Assembly: GCA_008638375.1 (NCBI GenBank)
Contig: CM018038.1
Coordinates: 28,370,753 to 28,434,752 of the forward strand
DNA from: Nyssa sinensis
Taxonomy: Eukaryota; Streptophyta; Magnoliopsida; Cornales; Nyssaceae
DNA: 64,000 nt
Reading direction: 5' to 3'
Part shown: one piece after another, positions 25,037 through 36,279 of the stretch
How the letters are laid out: every line of letters begins with the position of its first letter
How positions within the stretch are numbered: position 1 is the first letter of the stretch
Translations under genes and position numbers: made by a program
The notes under the pieces: generated by a model
What the model was told of the DNA's origin: nothing
The model's database searches: none
Seen by the model: the letters and a program-made list of their open reading frames with translations, nothing else

Positions 25037-26562
25037 ACTATCCTCTTTGGAAGCCTAAACCGGAACCCCTACCTAATCTTGCGAGCACCTCTGCTCTTCC
25101 ATCTTTAGAGGTTCCTCCAAAGCTTGAGTTGAAGCCACTTCCGGCTACTCTTAAGTATTCATTCTTGGGACCCGATGACACTCTCCCTATTATCATTGCT
25201 TCTAATCTTTCAAGTGAGCAAGAGTGTCGTCTTCTTGAGGTTCTTAGAGAGCACAAGGGTGCTATAGGTTGGTCCGTAGCTGATTTAAAAGGGATTGATC
25301 CCTCTATTTGTATGCACCGCATTCATTTAGAGGATGATGCAAAGCCATCTCGAGAAATGCAGAGAAGGCTTAATCCCAACATGAAAGAAGTTGTCATGAA
25401 GGAGGTGGTCAAATTGCTAGATGCGGGTATTATTTACCCAATTTCTGATAGTAAGTGGGTGAGTCCCACCCAAGTGGTACCAAAAAAGTCGGGTATCACT
25501 GTTGTTGAGAGTGATAAGGGTGAGCTTGTCCCTATGCGTACCACCACTGGGTGGAGAGTTTGTATTGATTATCGCAAGCTCAACTCTATGACCCAGAAAG
25601 ACCATTTTCCTCTCCCATTCATTGATCAAATCTTGGAAAGGTTAGCGGGTCAAAGCTACTATTGCTTTCTTGATGGTTATTCTGGATATAACCAAATTGC
25701 GGTCTTTCCGGAGGATCAAGAGAAGACCACTTTCACTTGCCCATTTGGCACATATGCATATCGCCGCATGCCTTTTGGATTGTGTAATGCACCGGCGACC
25801 TTTCAGAGGTGCATGATGTCTATCTTCTCTGACATGGTAGAGAAATTTTTAGAAGTCTTCATGGATGACTTCTCTGTTTTTGGCCCCTCGTTTGATGATT
25901 GTCTCCAAAACTTGACCAAAGTTTTGAAGCGTTGCAAGGAGACAAATCTTGTGCTTAGTTGGGAAAAGAGCCATTTTATGGTTCAAGAGGGGTTTGTGTT
26001 GGGACACATTGTGTCCAAGAGAGGGATTGAGGTCCACAAGGCCAAAGTCCATCTCATTGCTATGCTTCCGCATCCTACCACGGTCAAGCAAGTTCGATCA
26101 TTTTTAGGACATGCGGGTTTCTATTGTCGGTTTATCAAGGACTTTAGTAAGATCTCTAGGCCCTTATGCAATCTTCTTGGCAAGGATACTCCATTTGTCT
26201 TTGATAGTGCATGTGTGGCGGCTTTTGAAAAGCTTCGTGACTCTCTTTCCTCCGCCCCGATCATGCAACCACCCAATTGGTCCATTCCTTTTGAAATCAT
26301 GTGTGATGCCTCCGACTATGCAGTTGGAGCTGTTTTGGGACAAAGGGTAGAAAGACTTCCATATGCTATTTACTATGCGAGTAAGACTCTTCATGATGCT
26401 CAGTTGAATTACACCACCACAGAGAAAGAGTTGCTCGCTGTAGTTTTTGCTTTAGATAAGTTCCGTTCGTACCTCCTTGGCTCTAAGGTAGTTTGTCTAT
26501 ACCGACCATGCTGCTTTGCGGCATTTACTTTCCAAAAAAGAGACCAAGCCGAGATTGATTAG
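25012..26562 (+). pseudogene. Athila reverse transcriptase and start of RNase H, frameshifted at both ends
   Basis: This stretch copies element RNA into DNA in intact relatives. It has no proper start: the frame opens from upstream sequence at about 25012 without an ATG. Visible motifs in order: WVSPTQVVPKK, GWRVCIDYRKLN, YCFLDGYSGYNQI, the FMDD catalytic box near 25855-25870, GHAGFYCRFIKDFSKI, then RNase H with CDASDYAVGAVLGQ and the TEKELLAVVFAL helix. After SYLLGSKVV the reading becomes nonsense because of a one-base gain near 26492-26494. The remaining RNase H sequence continues in the next frame. Confidence 0.9.
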
Positions 26563-28036
26563 GTGGATTTTGTTGCTTCAAGAGTTTCATTTAGAAATTC
26601 GGGACAAGAAAGGTTCCGAAAATGTTGTAGCCGACCACCTGTCCCGCATTCTTATTGAGCACACGAGTGACACTCAACCTTTGCATGACTCGTTTCCTGA
26701 CGAGCAACTCTTTTCTGTGTCATTAGTGAAACCTGCTTGGTTTGCCCATATTGTGAACTATCTTGCAATTGGTCAAATTCCGTCCCAATGGTCCAAACAG
26801 GACAAAGACCGATTTTTCTCGCAAGTTAAGTTTTTCCATTGGGAGGATCTTGTGCTCTTTAAGTATTGCTCTGACCAAATTATCCGCCGTTGTGTTCCAG
26901 AGAGTGAGTTTCATAGCATTCTTACTTTCTGTCATTCTTCAGCTTGTGGTGGCCATTTCAGTGGTCGCAAGACGGTGGCAAAAGTCTTGCAGAGTGGGTT
27001 CTATTAGCCCACTCTATTTAAGGATGCACACAATTTTTGCAAGACTTGCATTCGGTGTCAGCAAATGGGGACAATGTCTCGTAGAGATATGATGCCTCTT
27101 ACCCCAATCTTAATTGTTGAGATATTTGATGTAAGGGGTATTGATTTCATGGGACCATTTCCACCGTCATTTGGCTTTGAATATATTTTGGTAGCGGTGG
27201 ATTATGTGTCCAAGTGGATTGAGGCTGTGGCAACTAGAACCAATGATCACAAAGTAGTGGTCAAATTCATTCAAGAGAATATATTCTCTCGGTTTGGTAT
27301 GCCACGGGCGATTATTAGTGATGGAGGGTCTCATTTCTGTAATAGACCCTTTGCAATCGTGCTTCAAAAATATTCCATCACTCATAAAGTCGCCACTCCT
27401 TACCATCCACAGACTAGTGGGCAAGTTGAAGTGTCAAATAGGGAGGTCAAGTCAATTCTTGAGAAAACGGTACGGCCCGATCGAAAAGATTGGTCTTTAC
27501 GTTTAAACGATGCTTTGTGGGCATATCGTACCGCTTACAAGACCCCTATTGGCATGTCTCCTTACCGATTGGTTTTCGGTAAAGCTTGCCATCTCCCGGT
27601 GGAGCTAGAGCATAAGGCCATGTGGGCCATTAAGAAATTCAACTTTGATATGCTTGTTGCCGGCTTTAATCGAAAGCTCCAACTCAATGAGTTAGAGGAG
27701 CTTAGGAATGATGCGTATGACAGTTCCCGCATTTACAAGGCTCGGATTAAGGCGTTCCATGATTCTCACATTAATCGTAAGTCCTTTGAGCCCGGTCAAA
27801 AAGTGTGGTTGTTTAACTCTAAGTTACGGTTGTTTCCTGGGAAGTTGCGGTCTAGATGGGATGGTCCATATGAGGTTGTTCAATCTTGGTCTCATGGTGC
27901 GGTAGAAATTCATAACCCTCGGAGTGGCCAAACTTTCAAAGTTAATGGCCAAAGGTTGAAATTGTTTATTGAGGGTGTGGAGGAAGGGAGTTTGATTGAG
28001 GAGATTGGTTTTGAAGACCCAGTTTATATTGATTGA
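26516..28036 (+). pseudogene. Athila RNase H end and integrase, interrupted by a nonsense codon
   Basis: One frame from about 26516 (no ATG) to the TGA at 28034-28036, broken by an in-frame TAG at 27005-27007. The first part has the end of RNase H and the [10 protein letters not shown] motif. The TAG sits inside the HHCC zinc-binding region (CGGHF before it, CKTCIRCQ after it), where relatives have tryptophan. The core follows with catalytic residues D (GIDFMGPF), D (ISDGGSHF) and E ([15 protein letters not shown]). The C-terminal region ends with RWDGPYEVV and an HNPRSG..F.VNGQRLK segment. The part after ATG 27065 is open for 323 residues. Downstream, 'gggaggaaaccca' (28091-28103) is typical of Athila sequence following pol. 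Confidence 0.9.
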
Positions 28037-28243
28037 TGTTTTTCTCCTCTTGCTGTGTCTGACTGAAGACATTAAACTTAGCTCTTCTTTTGGGAGGAAA
28101 CCCAATTTTATTTTATTTTATTTTTGTTGTTTTTAATTGAGTTTTCTTTTTTATTGTTTTGTAGGTGTTTAGTATTTATTTTATTCTTATTGTTTTAAAA
28201 AAAAAAAAAGGGTTTCTCTTTGGTCATTTTTGTTTTTTGGACT

Positions 28244-28490
28244 AAAAAGCTCGAGCAATTTCAGAAAAGTTCGAGCATTTTCTCATATTTTTTTTTCAAA
28301 TATTTCTGGTCCAGAAAGCTCGAGCACTTGCCAAAAAGTTCGAGCACTTTTTCGTCAAAAATTGATTAAACATTTTGCCCCAAAAAGCTCGAGCAGTCAA
28401 AGAAACGCTCGAGCACTTTTTCTTCCCTCAAAGCTTTTAAAGTTCTATCCCAAAAAGCTTGAACTTTTCTCAAAAAGCTTGAGCACTTTT
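28244..28490. repeat. About 69-bp tandem repeat with paired CTCGAGCA motifs
   Basis: Four diverged units begin near 28250, 28319, 28387 and 28458. Each holds two copies of an AAAAAG(C/T)TCGAGCA-like motif about 20 bp apart. The last unit has decayed towards AAGCTTGA. It is non-coding. Confidence 0.8.
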
Positions 28491-28639
28491 AATTCAGTTA
28501 AAAAAAAAAATTCAAAAAAAAAAAATAAATAAAATCAAAAAATCAAAATTCAAAAGAAAAAAAAATTAAAAATAAAGAAAAATAAAAACAAAAAAATATA
28601 TATATTAAAAAAAAAAAAAGAAAAAAAACTTAAACTCTC

Positions 28640-29455
28640 ATCTCCCTCTCTACCATCACCGCCGCCCATACCTCCATCAACAGCCCCTAATCACCACACC
28701 ATCACCATCATCTCCCACAACTGCACCCTCTACCTCCATCACCACAATCCCCAGTCGCCCACCGCGCCGTCGGCCAACACCACCATCATCATCTGATCCA
28801 CCTGCCATCCCCGAACCGCACCACCACAGTCGCCCACCGCTCCGTCGACAGCACCATCACCAACGCAACTCCCTCACAGACGCAACATCTCCCCGACTCG
28901 CCGTCCCTAACCATCATCTTCCATAACTCCGCCGTCTCCGCCCCCAACAGATCCGGCGACCTCATCCCCAGTACCTCCATCATCCAAACCTCAGCCGCAC
29001 CTCCATAGCCACCACTGCCAACTCCGACCACAACAACCACCACAACCCAACTCCACCTGATGCACACAGCCCCTAACCCTCTACCTTTATCTCGAACCGC
29101 ATCTACCATCCCAGCCGCACCATCATCACCCACAGTCCAGCCCCATCGCCATCAAATCCGCAGCACCAGTAAATCCAACTCCACCACCGCACCATAACCA
29201 TTATCACCTTCAATCACCGCCCATCGCTGCCATAACCAGCCGCGCCTCCACCCCCATCAGATTCGCCACTACATCACCCACATCACCGCACCTCCGAGAC
29301 CACACCATCACCACGCACCAGTGCCTCCATCATCTTCCATCACCACCTCCCCCACCACACCTGCACCTCCATCTCCACCGCACCTCCATCCCCATCACCT
29401 GTAAACCACCGCCGCATCTACACCATCGAGACCACACCATCACACCCCCCCAACT
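28640..29455. repeat. C/A-rich strand-asymmetric island
   Basis: About 800 bp of 'ccatcaccaccgc'-like triplet-rich sequence, very poor in G on the plus strand, inside otherwise AT-rich DNA. A minus-strand frame at 28789-29133 (G/V/W-rich) is a by-product of this composition and is not called as a gene. Confidence 0.7.
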
Positions 29456-29980
29456 TTTAATTCAGTTTCACATAAAAAAAAAAAAAAAAAAAAAACAATG
29501 TAGACAATTGTTGGCAAACTCATAAAGCCACGGTCTTCAGTCATCATCTCTCGTAGCCACAAACTCAACCATTAACCATTTATTTATTTATTATTTTTCT
29601 GCTCCTATTTTGTTTTTAATTTTTTTTTCTATTTTTATTATTATTATTTTTTCCCTTTTCTTTTTATTTTTTTATTTTATTTTCTGTTATTATTATTATT
29701 ATTATTTATCATTTTATTTTAGTTTATTTTATTATTTTATTTTAGTTTATTTTATTTTATTGTATTTTTATTTTTTCTATTTATTTATTATTATTTTATT
29801 ATTTATTTTAGTTTATTTTGTTATTATTCTGTTTTTCATTTAAACAAAACAAAAGCAAAAAAAAAAATGGCGCTTATTGGCATATTGATTTTATTGTTTT
29901 CAATTCTGTTTTGTTATGCCAATATGTAGATTCTATGGCCTTAATGATCTTTATTGTTTAGTTTGTTATTGTAGGGATCC

Positions 29981-30154
29981 ATGGGTCGCCCGAAAACTTC
30001 CAAAAGCCGTGTCATTACAGTTGAATCCACTTCACGCAAACGGCCCATTCAAACCCGTCAAATTCACTTTGAGCAACCAAATGAGAAATGGGCCACAAGA
30101 CCAATTGCCATACAGACTACATTTGATGTGGCCCCGGGCTCTTTGCACCCTTAG
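29981..30154 (+). pseudogene. Short frame, possible remnant of the Athila third (env-like) ORF
   Basis: An ATG in the context 'gatccatggg' opens a 57-residue basic peptide starting MGRPKTSKSR and ending at a TAG. A 3' splice-site-like tract (tttgttattgtag) lies just upstream. Env-like proteins of some Athila relatives are thought to come from spliced RNA and sit at this place, so a truncated remnant is possible. The peptide has no recognisable domain, signal peptide or membrane segment. A chance frame is a real alternative. Confidence 0.3.
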
Positions 30155-31827
30155 CTCTTTCCATTCAGGTGTACTCCTTCCTTGTACTTCTTTTGTTCTA
30201 TTTCATGTTGTTTGCTGTCATGTCCCCTTGAGGACAAGGTGTCAAATAAGTTGGGAGGAGTTGTTATTATTTTGCCTACTTGAGCTCAATATACTTCATA
30301 ATTACAATTTTATTGTTTTGAGCGTATTCATGTATTTCTGAGCTTGCATGAGAATCATTGTGATAGTTGTGCACTGTTAGTGATTTATCTTTCCCTAACT
30401 TTCATAATTGGAGACAAATTGGGTTGCTACTCTTGTGACTCTATGATTTGATGGTTAGACTGTGAGACTCTAGTATCATGATGGCATTTACTGAGACTTA
30501 TAACCCATATTATGTAGATTTGAGCTTTAACTTTATTTTGAGGGTTATATAGTTTGCATATCTCCATTCTATCAACTACCATTGTCACATGTCTTAGGTC
30601 AGTCAGTTTAGATGTCGGATGACACTTCTTGCCTTTGGGGAATGAAACTAGGCCCTTTCTCTACTTTGAGCCCGTTCGTTTGTTTCTTGCATCTTCACAT
30701 TATTTTCCTGATTGGAACCAAGTTGAGCCTTCATTATTATATCTTTCTTTTCATAGCCAGTAGCCTCGCTTTGGGTGAAGAAGTTGGATGATTTTTCTTT
30801 GAGAAATTGGTGTTGTGAAAGTAGAGAAGTGAAGATGTACTTTTTTTCTTTTATTGTAATTTTATTCAGTTCCAAAAACAAAAAAAAAAAGAAAAAAAAA
30901 GAACAATCAAATTATGAAAAAATATTTCATTCCCGTTTCCTTTTCTTTTTGGTTTGCTCAAGTAGAAAAGTTGTGAGTAGTCAGGGAATGCTTTTATTGA
31001 AATTTTGAGAGTGGTGTTGCAATGTTCAAAAGAGATGATGAATTTGGAAAACTTCAGTTTATTCACTTCAACTTCTTCGCTTATCACATGGAAATTATTG
31101 TTCACTTACCCCAACATTATCCTTGACCCTGACCTACGTTACAACCAGAAACAAAGACCTAGCTGACCCCGAAGGTGTAGTAGTTGATGATTGAGGATGT
31201 GACTGTAATGATCATGTGACAGTGGGAGTTGATTTTCGTAGTGATTAGAATTCTCTCTATATTATTCTTATTGTGCTTTCATTCATGTTTGCATGTGGAT
31301 TATTTGATTTGTACTCAACAATTATTCCATCCACATGTATGAGATGACTACATATACACCCCATCTCTGTGAGCTTCATTTGTGAGTGATATCTTTTGGT
31401 GAGATTTGGAGTCAAAGTAATGCCTGATTAAAAAAAAAAAAAAAAAGTTTCATTGCCTAGACATCTTGTTATGGTTGTTGCTTTTATGCACACTGATTCT
31501 ATCCATTTATGAGCACTTGAGAAATTCACAGGTTATTTTTTAGTGACATAATTGCTACTTTGATTCGATTGTAACTCAGCTATACGCTCATTGAGATTCA
31601 TTTTTATTAATTGCGGAGTATTTTGTGTTCAAGTTGGGGGGTGTCGAATTTTGTGGGTAGATTCACTGCAAACCCTCACGAGACTATAACTCGTCCACTA
31701 GGGCAACCTAGGGGTTTAAAGCCTTATTGCATATGGTAAATGCAATCGTGTATCCCACGAAAGAGGATTTAGTTAGTTGTATTTTGTCTCTTGTTTCCTT
31801 GGCTTTGCTCGAGGACTAGCAAAGTGT
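30155..31827 (+). other. Athila 3' untranslated region
   Basis: No supported coding sequence. Landmarks are 'gaggacaaggtgtcaaataagttgggagg' (read in two parts, 30231-30259) and an extra 13-bp copy of the polypurine-tract context (31631-31643). Scattered short frames are not called. Confidence 0.6.
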
Positions 31828-31840
31828 AAGTTGGGGGGTG
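31828..31840 (+). other. Athila polypurine tract
   Basis: AAGTTGGGGGGTG lies immediately before the 3' LTR, where plus-strand DNA synthesis is primed. An identical 13-mer is at 31631-31643. Confidence 0.75.
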
Positions 31841-33053
31841 TGATAACTGGTTAAAAAGTGCATATGTATTTTGTTAACCCTAGATATTCTTGCACTTTTA
31901 TTATTTTAATTTCTCCAATCTATATGCATTTGCTAGTTAATTCTTATTTTATCTTTTTGCAGAGAAAGCTCGTCAAAGTTGATGATTTAGTGGTAGATTT
32001 GGAGCAAAAGGAGAATATTAGGCTTTGAAGTGCGAAAAGAAGTGGAAAACAAGTGATTTTGGGTTAGAAGAGAGGCTTGGTCCATATGTTGGTGGACCAG
32101 GGCCTATTTTAGCATTATAGGCTCTATTTTGGAGCACTTTAGACTCCCTTTTTGGGCCTCTAATGTCTAATTACCGGATTTTATGTTATTTTCCTAAATT
32201 CTTATTTTGTAAGGGTATTTTTGGAAAAAGGAGGATATTATTGTGAACTAGGGTTTTTGGAAAAAAGGGAGGCCGTTCTTGGAGATCTAGAAGAGAAGAA
32301 GGAAGGAGACAACTCTAAAGAGGAAGATGAAGAACTCCATGGCTATGGTGGTCTCCTCTTCCACTATCATGGGCTAAGTTCTCTCATTTCTAGGGTTTAG
32401 ATGAAACCCTAGTCAAGTAATATTGTTTCTTTGTATTTTATTTTTGGGTTAATTAGTCTTGAATGTTGATTGTATAACGTTGGGATTTTATTAAAGCATT
32501 GATCGTATTATTCAGTTTCACATAATCAATTTCTGTGATTTTGTTTATGTGGTTATACAATAGTAATATGTGTACATACATCAAAACCGTAGGACGAGTC
32601 ATAACTCAGGAAAAACAAATTGTGATTATGACCTTAGAATTAGCGTAGACAATTTGTGTTGACCAAAGATGATTCGTGCTTAGGGTTTTGGTGCGTGATT
32701 TTCTTGATGATTGTATTGAGGCTTGTAGCCAAAATACGTCTTTTACATCCAAATTGAATAACTCAAGAATTAATACAATTGAAGCTAGTTACAAGATTAG
32801 TGGTGGATTCAACACCCTAGGAATTCTCTTTTAATTTGATTCCTCATTAATTCAGTTAAATATTTGCTTTAAGTATAGTTTTCATTTAATTTTAGGAAAG
32901 AAAATCAACAACAATCAATCTTTGTTAATTTGAATTGAAATCAATCTCAACTTTGGTTTTTAAACAATTAACAGTCTCTGTGGGTTCGACCCTTACTTCT
33001 CTACTATACTAGTAGTTTAGTTTGGTAATTTGATTGATTTCCACGACAGAGCA
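31841..33053 (+). repeat. Athila 3' LTR
   Basis: 1213 bp, starting TGATAACTGG and ending ACAGAGCA, followed by the target duplication GTCAA. By eye it has about 20 substitutions and one single-base indel relative to the 5' LTR. Confidence 0.95.
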
Positions 33054-34527
33054 GTCAATCTTTGACCTGTTGACTCATCGCCGACCATATTTCGGTTGTC
33101 TTCTGCAAAAACTAGAAAAAATTCTAGTTTTCTCCCTTGTTTTCTTACATATTTTCACCAATTTTCCATCATAAATCATTCTAAACCCCATTTTACTTAT
33201 TTTAGATTAGGTTTTGTGGATCAAAAGGCCAAGAATGTTGACTTCCATTGAGGGCACGCTTTTCTGGCGAGCCTAATTTTCAAACCAGTTTGTCACTGTT
33301 TTGCCACTCTCTTGGTTTCGAATCCCATCCAAATTGTTGTGGAAACCTTCTACCCTCATTTTCGGGTTAGTTTTTAAGATCAATTGAAAGAGAAATTAAG
33401 AGACGCAATTGTGGTTCTCTCTCCAACCATATTACATATACATATATCCATAGAAACGTACACATAGTATATGCATACATCACCATAAGCACACAATAGT
33501 CATACATAGTTTTGAACCAAATCCTAAAGTGCTTAAAAGTCCATGCTTGCCTCCTTGAGCCCACTGGTCGATAAAGAGAGAGGAGAGAGAAAGCTCCACT
33601 CCACCATCAATGGACGTCGTCCTAGGCCCTAACCACTGTTTGGTTCTCTTTTCTCCCATTCCTTCTTTCTTATTTTTATTCTTCTCTTCTTCCTCTAGTT
33701 CACGGTTCACAGTGTGTTCATCACACACATGCACTCACAAACACACATTGATACACACACACATTGCTCACACCCTCTGTTTTTCTCTCTCTCTCTCTCT
33801 CTAACACATACAACCTACACACTCACACTCACATCTCCCTTCGAAATGGTTGTAACAATATTCTTTACCTATACACAATCTCAGCACACACACCACGCAC
33901 ACACTCTCTTGGCTAGAGAGAGAGATTACGTGAGGGAAAGGGATTTTGGGAGTGGTCTGCCGAATGGGGAAAGTAGAAAAGAGAGATAAAAAGTTGATGG
34001 GGTTATGTCCCATCAGAGCATATCAAAGTCAAGTTGGTCCCCCTACAATGCATCTTACACACACTAACATACCTCTTCCACCACCATAATCTTGACATTT
34101 GTCATGTTCTATAAGGTTTCACTTAACTTCTTAGAGAAGCTTCTCACAGTTCTCGAAGTGCCATGTGGCCAACTATGTGCGCACACACATTTGATAATAA
34201 ATTGTCTCGAAATTGCACCAAAATTTGCACCGTAGCAAATTTTGACGCTCTAATTCTAAATATATAGTCCATTTCTCTAAATTTAATCATATGAAATTTA
34301 ATATTTAGCTGTGTCTTATAGATGATTGTGTAACTCTCATGCTCACACTAGTCCTAAATAAATCACCAAAATTTCAATTAAGTTTCATTGTGTCATATTG
34401 ATGACTTATCAACTCATTTTACAAATTCTTTTAACACATCTTTTTTTTTTTTTAATTTCTAATCTATTCACTAGTCCATGTTGTTAATTTACCAAATTGT
34501 CCTTTGATGATTTTCTTGGTCATTACA

Positions 34528-36179
34528 TGTGATGATGTCATTGATGTATTTTATAATGACACTTTTACACCTTAAAATAAGTATTCATGTTAACCTCATA
34601 TGCGAATCTTCGAATCCTTATTTGACCAAGTTAGTGACAAAATCCCTTGGAACAAAAAATTGTTCTTTTGAATTACTGTTTCTAGAGAGACCTCTATCGT
34701 CTTCCACCTTCGCATATGCCCAATGGAACTCATCGTGTCAACATGGAGTATGATGAAATTAAGAGTAGATAAAGTTTATTGCTCAATGGAATTCACGGTA
34801 TTAATCAACCTATCAGTTATGAGATAATCAAGTTTGAATCATCTAGTGCCACTAGACTCACAATCACATCTATAGGCCGAGGTACTACCAATTCGATTAG
34901 CTCTCGTCTCTTCATCCAACTAGGTTAAAGAACCCTCACTACAACAAACATAAACTCTGATTAAATGGACTCATATTATGTCAACAAAATTTGCATACAT
35001 GATATAACAAAATATGGAATCTATCATACACTCCAAGAAAAATACTTCACCCATACCAAAATAAGTGTCTTGATCTATATTTTTATATATCTAAGATATG
35101 CAACCACTATTAAAAGTCAAAGAATTAACTCTCACTTTCCTATACAATTCCTTTCGACTTAAATTAGTCTTTTCAACCTGAACTTTTCCTGAACTGTTAC
35201 GAATGTATGGTTTTCTCACAAAACTTGTATGTCAGTCTCTCTTATGCCTTCAATTACAAAGTTCTTCGATGAAATGTAAGGGAAGCATTTGGAATAAATT
35301 TTTTAAAATAAATTTTAGTGTTATGAAATTTTTTATATTTATAGTGTTGTTGATATTAGAATGATAACATGATGGAGACAAGGAATTTATAGGTGTTGGA
35401 ATAAACTTCACAAGTGAACAGAATGAAATTTCATTATGTTCTTAAACATAGTTGAAATTTCACTGAATTGAGATTCTTGCCACCTAATTAATATTGTCCC
35501 TTCTTGGTAAATAAGTAATTGCATTTTTTTTTTGTGATCAAGGTTTTACTGTTAGGGATATCTGAAAGGCTCCAACAATTAAATAATAATGTAAGTTATC
35601 TTTTTTATGTTATCAAATCTTGAAAAGTAGTGGTATGTATAACATATTTTAAATATAACAATGAAATTTCACTATAAAAAGATAGTGAAATTTTTCACTA
35701 TATCCTTATTTCATGAGCTTTTATAGTGCATGACTTCTTAGACAGTGAATTTCACTGTATCCTTCTTCCATGAGCTTTTACAAGTGCATGTCCTATGTGT
35801 TCCTTTGCAGGGCTCCTTACTTCGTAATTCACATAACAGATAAATTTGAAGATACATTGAATTTTAAGGAGTAAAAGGTAAAACAATGAACAAAGAATCA
35901 TTTATTTCCTTCAAAATTTCATATGCAATATGGATATTGTTCGACAGATTTTGATTTTTAAAATTTAAATATATAAATTTTATTAAAATCAGATTTATAA
36001 TTTGCAAGTTATTTAATTTTGAAACCTATAAAAGATGAAAATCAGTATCAATGAATATAGATGGAGGGGTATTTTAGGCACAAATTATATGAGAAAATTT
36101 TGGGGTTAAAAAAAATGAAATTGGACCTAATTGTAACTTATTATTGGACTAGCAATGAATCTCCCTTGAATCAAATCTC
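34528..36179. other. AT-rich gene-free DNA
   Basis: Only short chance frames. Two neighbouring stretches near 35694-35785 share 'tccttatttcatgagctttta'-like sequence (35702 and 35760), a small local duplication. No gene or delimited element. Confidence 0.5.
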
Positions 36180-36185
36180 TTCCAA

Positions 36186-36265
36186 CCCCAACGGGATAAG
36201 CGCAATGGAGGAGCGAGCCGCGATAAGTGCCTTATATGCATAAGTCGAGGGTTCAATTCCAATGG
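36186..36265 (+). repeat. tRNA-like (SINE head) sequence
   Basis: A box A-like motif (GGATAAGCGCAATGG, about 36195) is followed about 50 bp later by a box B-like motif (GGTTCAATTCC, about 36250). This spacing and order is the internal RNA polymerase III promoter of tRNA-derived SINEs. No cloverleaf could be drawn with confidence and the 3' side is interrupted by the next element, so it is a possible SINE fragment. Confidence 0.4.
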
Positions 36266-36279
36266 AGTGAAAATTCCTT

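Larger units (their letters stand above)
28037..29975 (+). other. Athila 3' non-coding region with low-complexity blocks
   Basis: Athila relatives often have an env-like frame between integrase and the 3' LTR. Here no long frame exists. The region holds a minisatellite with AAGCTCGAGC motifs (28244-28490), A-rich runs, a C/A-rich island (28640-29455) and a T-rich block (29585-29840). Confidence 0.7.
20980..33053 (+). mobile_element. Athila-type Ty3/gypsy LTR retrotransposon, complete but defective
   Basis: Two nearly identical LTRs (20980-22193 and 31841-33053) bound a 9.6-kb interior and are flanked by the 5-bp target duplication GTCAA (20975-20979 and 33054-33058). Order: 5' LTR, tRNA-Asp-type primer-binding site, gag with zinc knuckle, protease, reverse transcriptase, RNase H, integrase, a long non-coding 3' region, polypurine tract, 3' LTR. 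Protease style, primer site and the long region after integrase place it in the Athila lineage. Two frameshifts and one nonsense codon break the coding region. By eye the LTRs differ at about 20 substitutions and one indel, under 2%, so insertion is fairly recent. Confidence 0.93.
18326..34527 (-). mobile_element. 5' LTR of a minus-strand Ty3/gypsy-like element, split by an Athila insertion
   Basis: On the minus strand the LTR starts TGTAATGACC (34527) and ends CGTGACA (18326), then continues into a primer-binding-site remnant. It is made of 18326-20979 plus 33059-34527, about 4.1 kb without the Athila element and its duplicated target. The limits follow from the TG..CA ends and the adjacent primer site. 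The matching 3' LTR is not recognised in the window. Tandem CCCTTAA units (20008-20029), (TA)n at 19068-19091 and CAA/TAA repeats at 19814-19852 lie within it. No coding sequence is present. Confidence 0.55.

Noticed and set aside
28789..29133. 114-residue minus-strand frame
   Set aside because: It lies wholly in the C/A-rich low-complexity island and shows only composition-driven G/V/W-rich sequence.
29610..29843. 77-residue F/Y/I-rich frame that looks like a membrane protein
   Set aside because: It is a translation of a T-rich low-complexity block.
33714..33989. Frames rich in T, H and S near 33610-34013
   Set aside because: Produced by CA and CT simple repeats inside an LTR.
8376..34527. 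The LTRs at 8376-12057 and 18326-34527 as the two LTRs of one element
   Set aside because: Both end CGTGACA on the minus strand, but the rest of their sequence does not match and the first has its own target duplication on both sides.
36186..36265. Functional tRNA gene
   Set aside because: Box A and box B are present but no convincing cloverleaf can be drawn. A SINE head is more likely.
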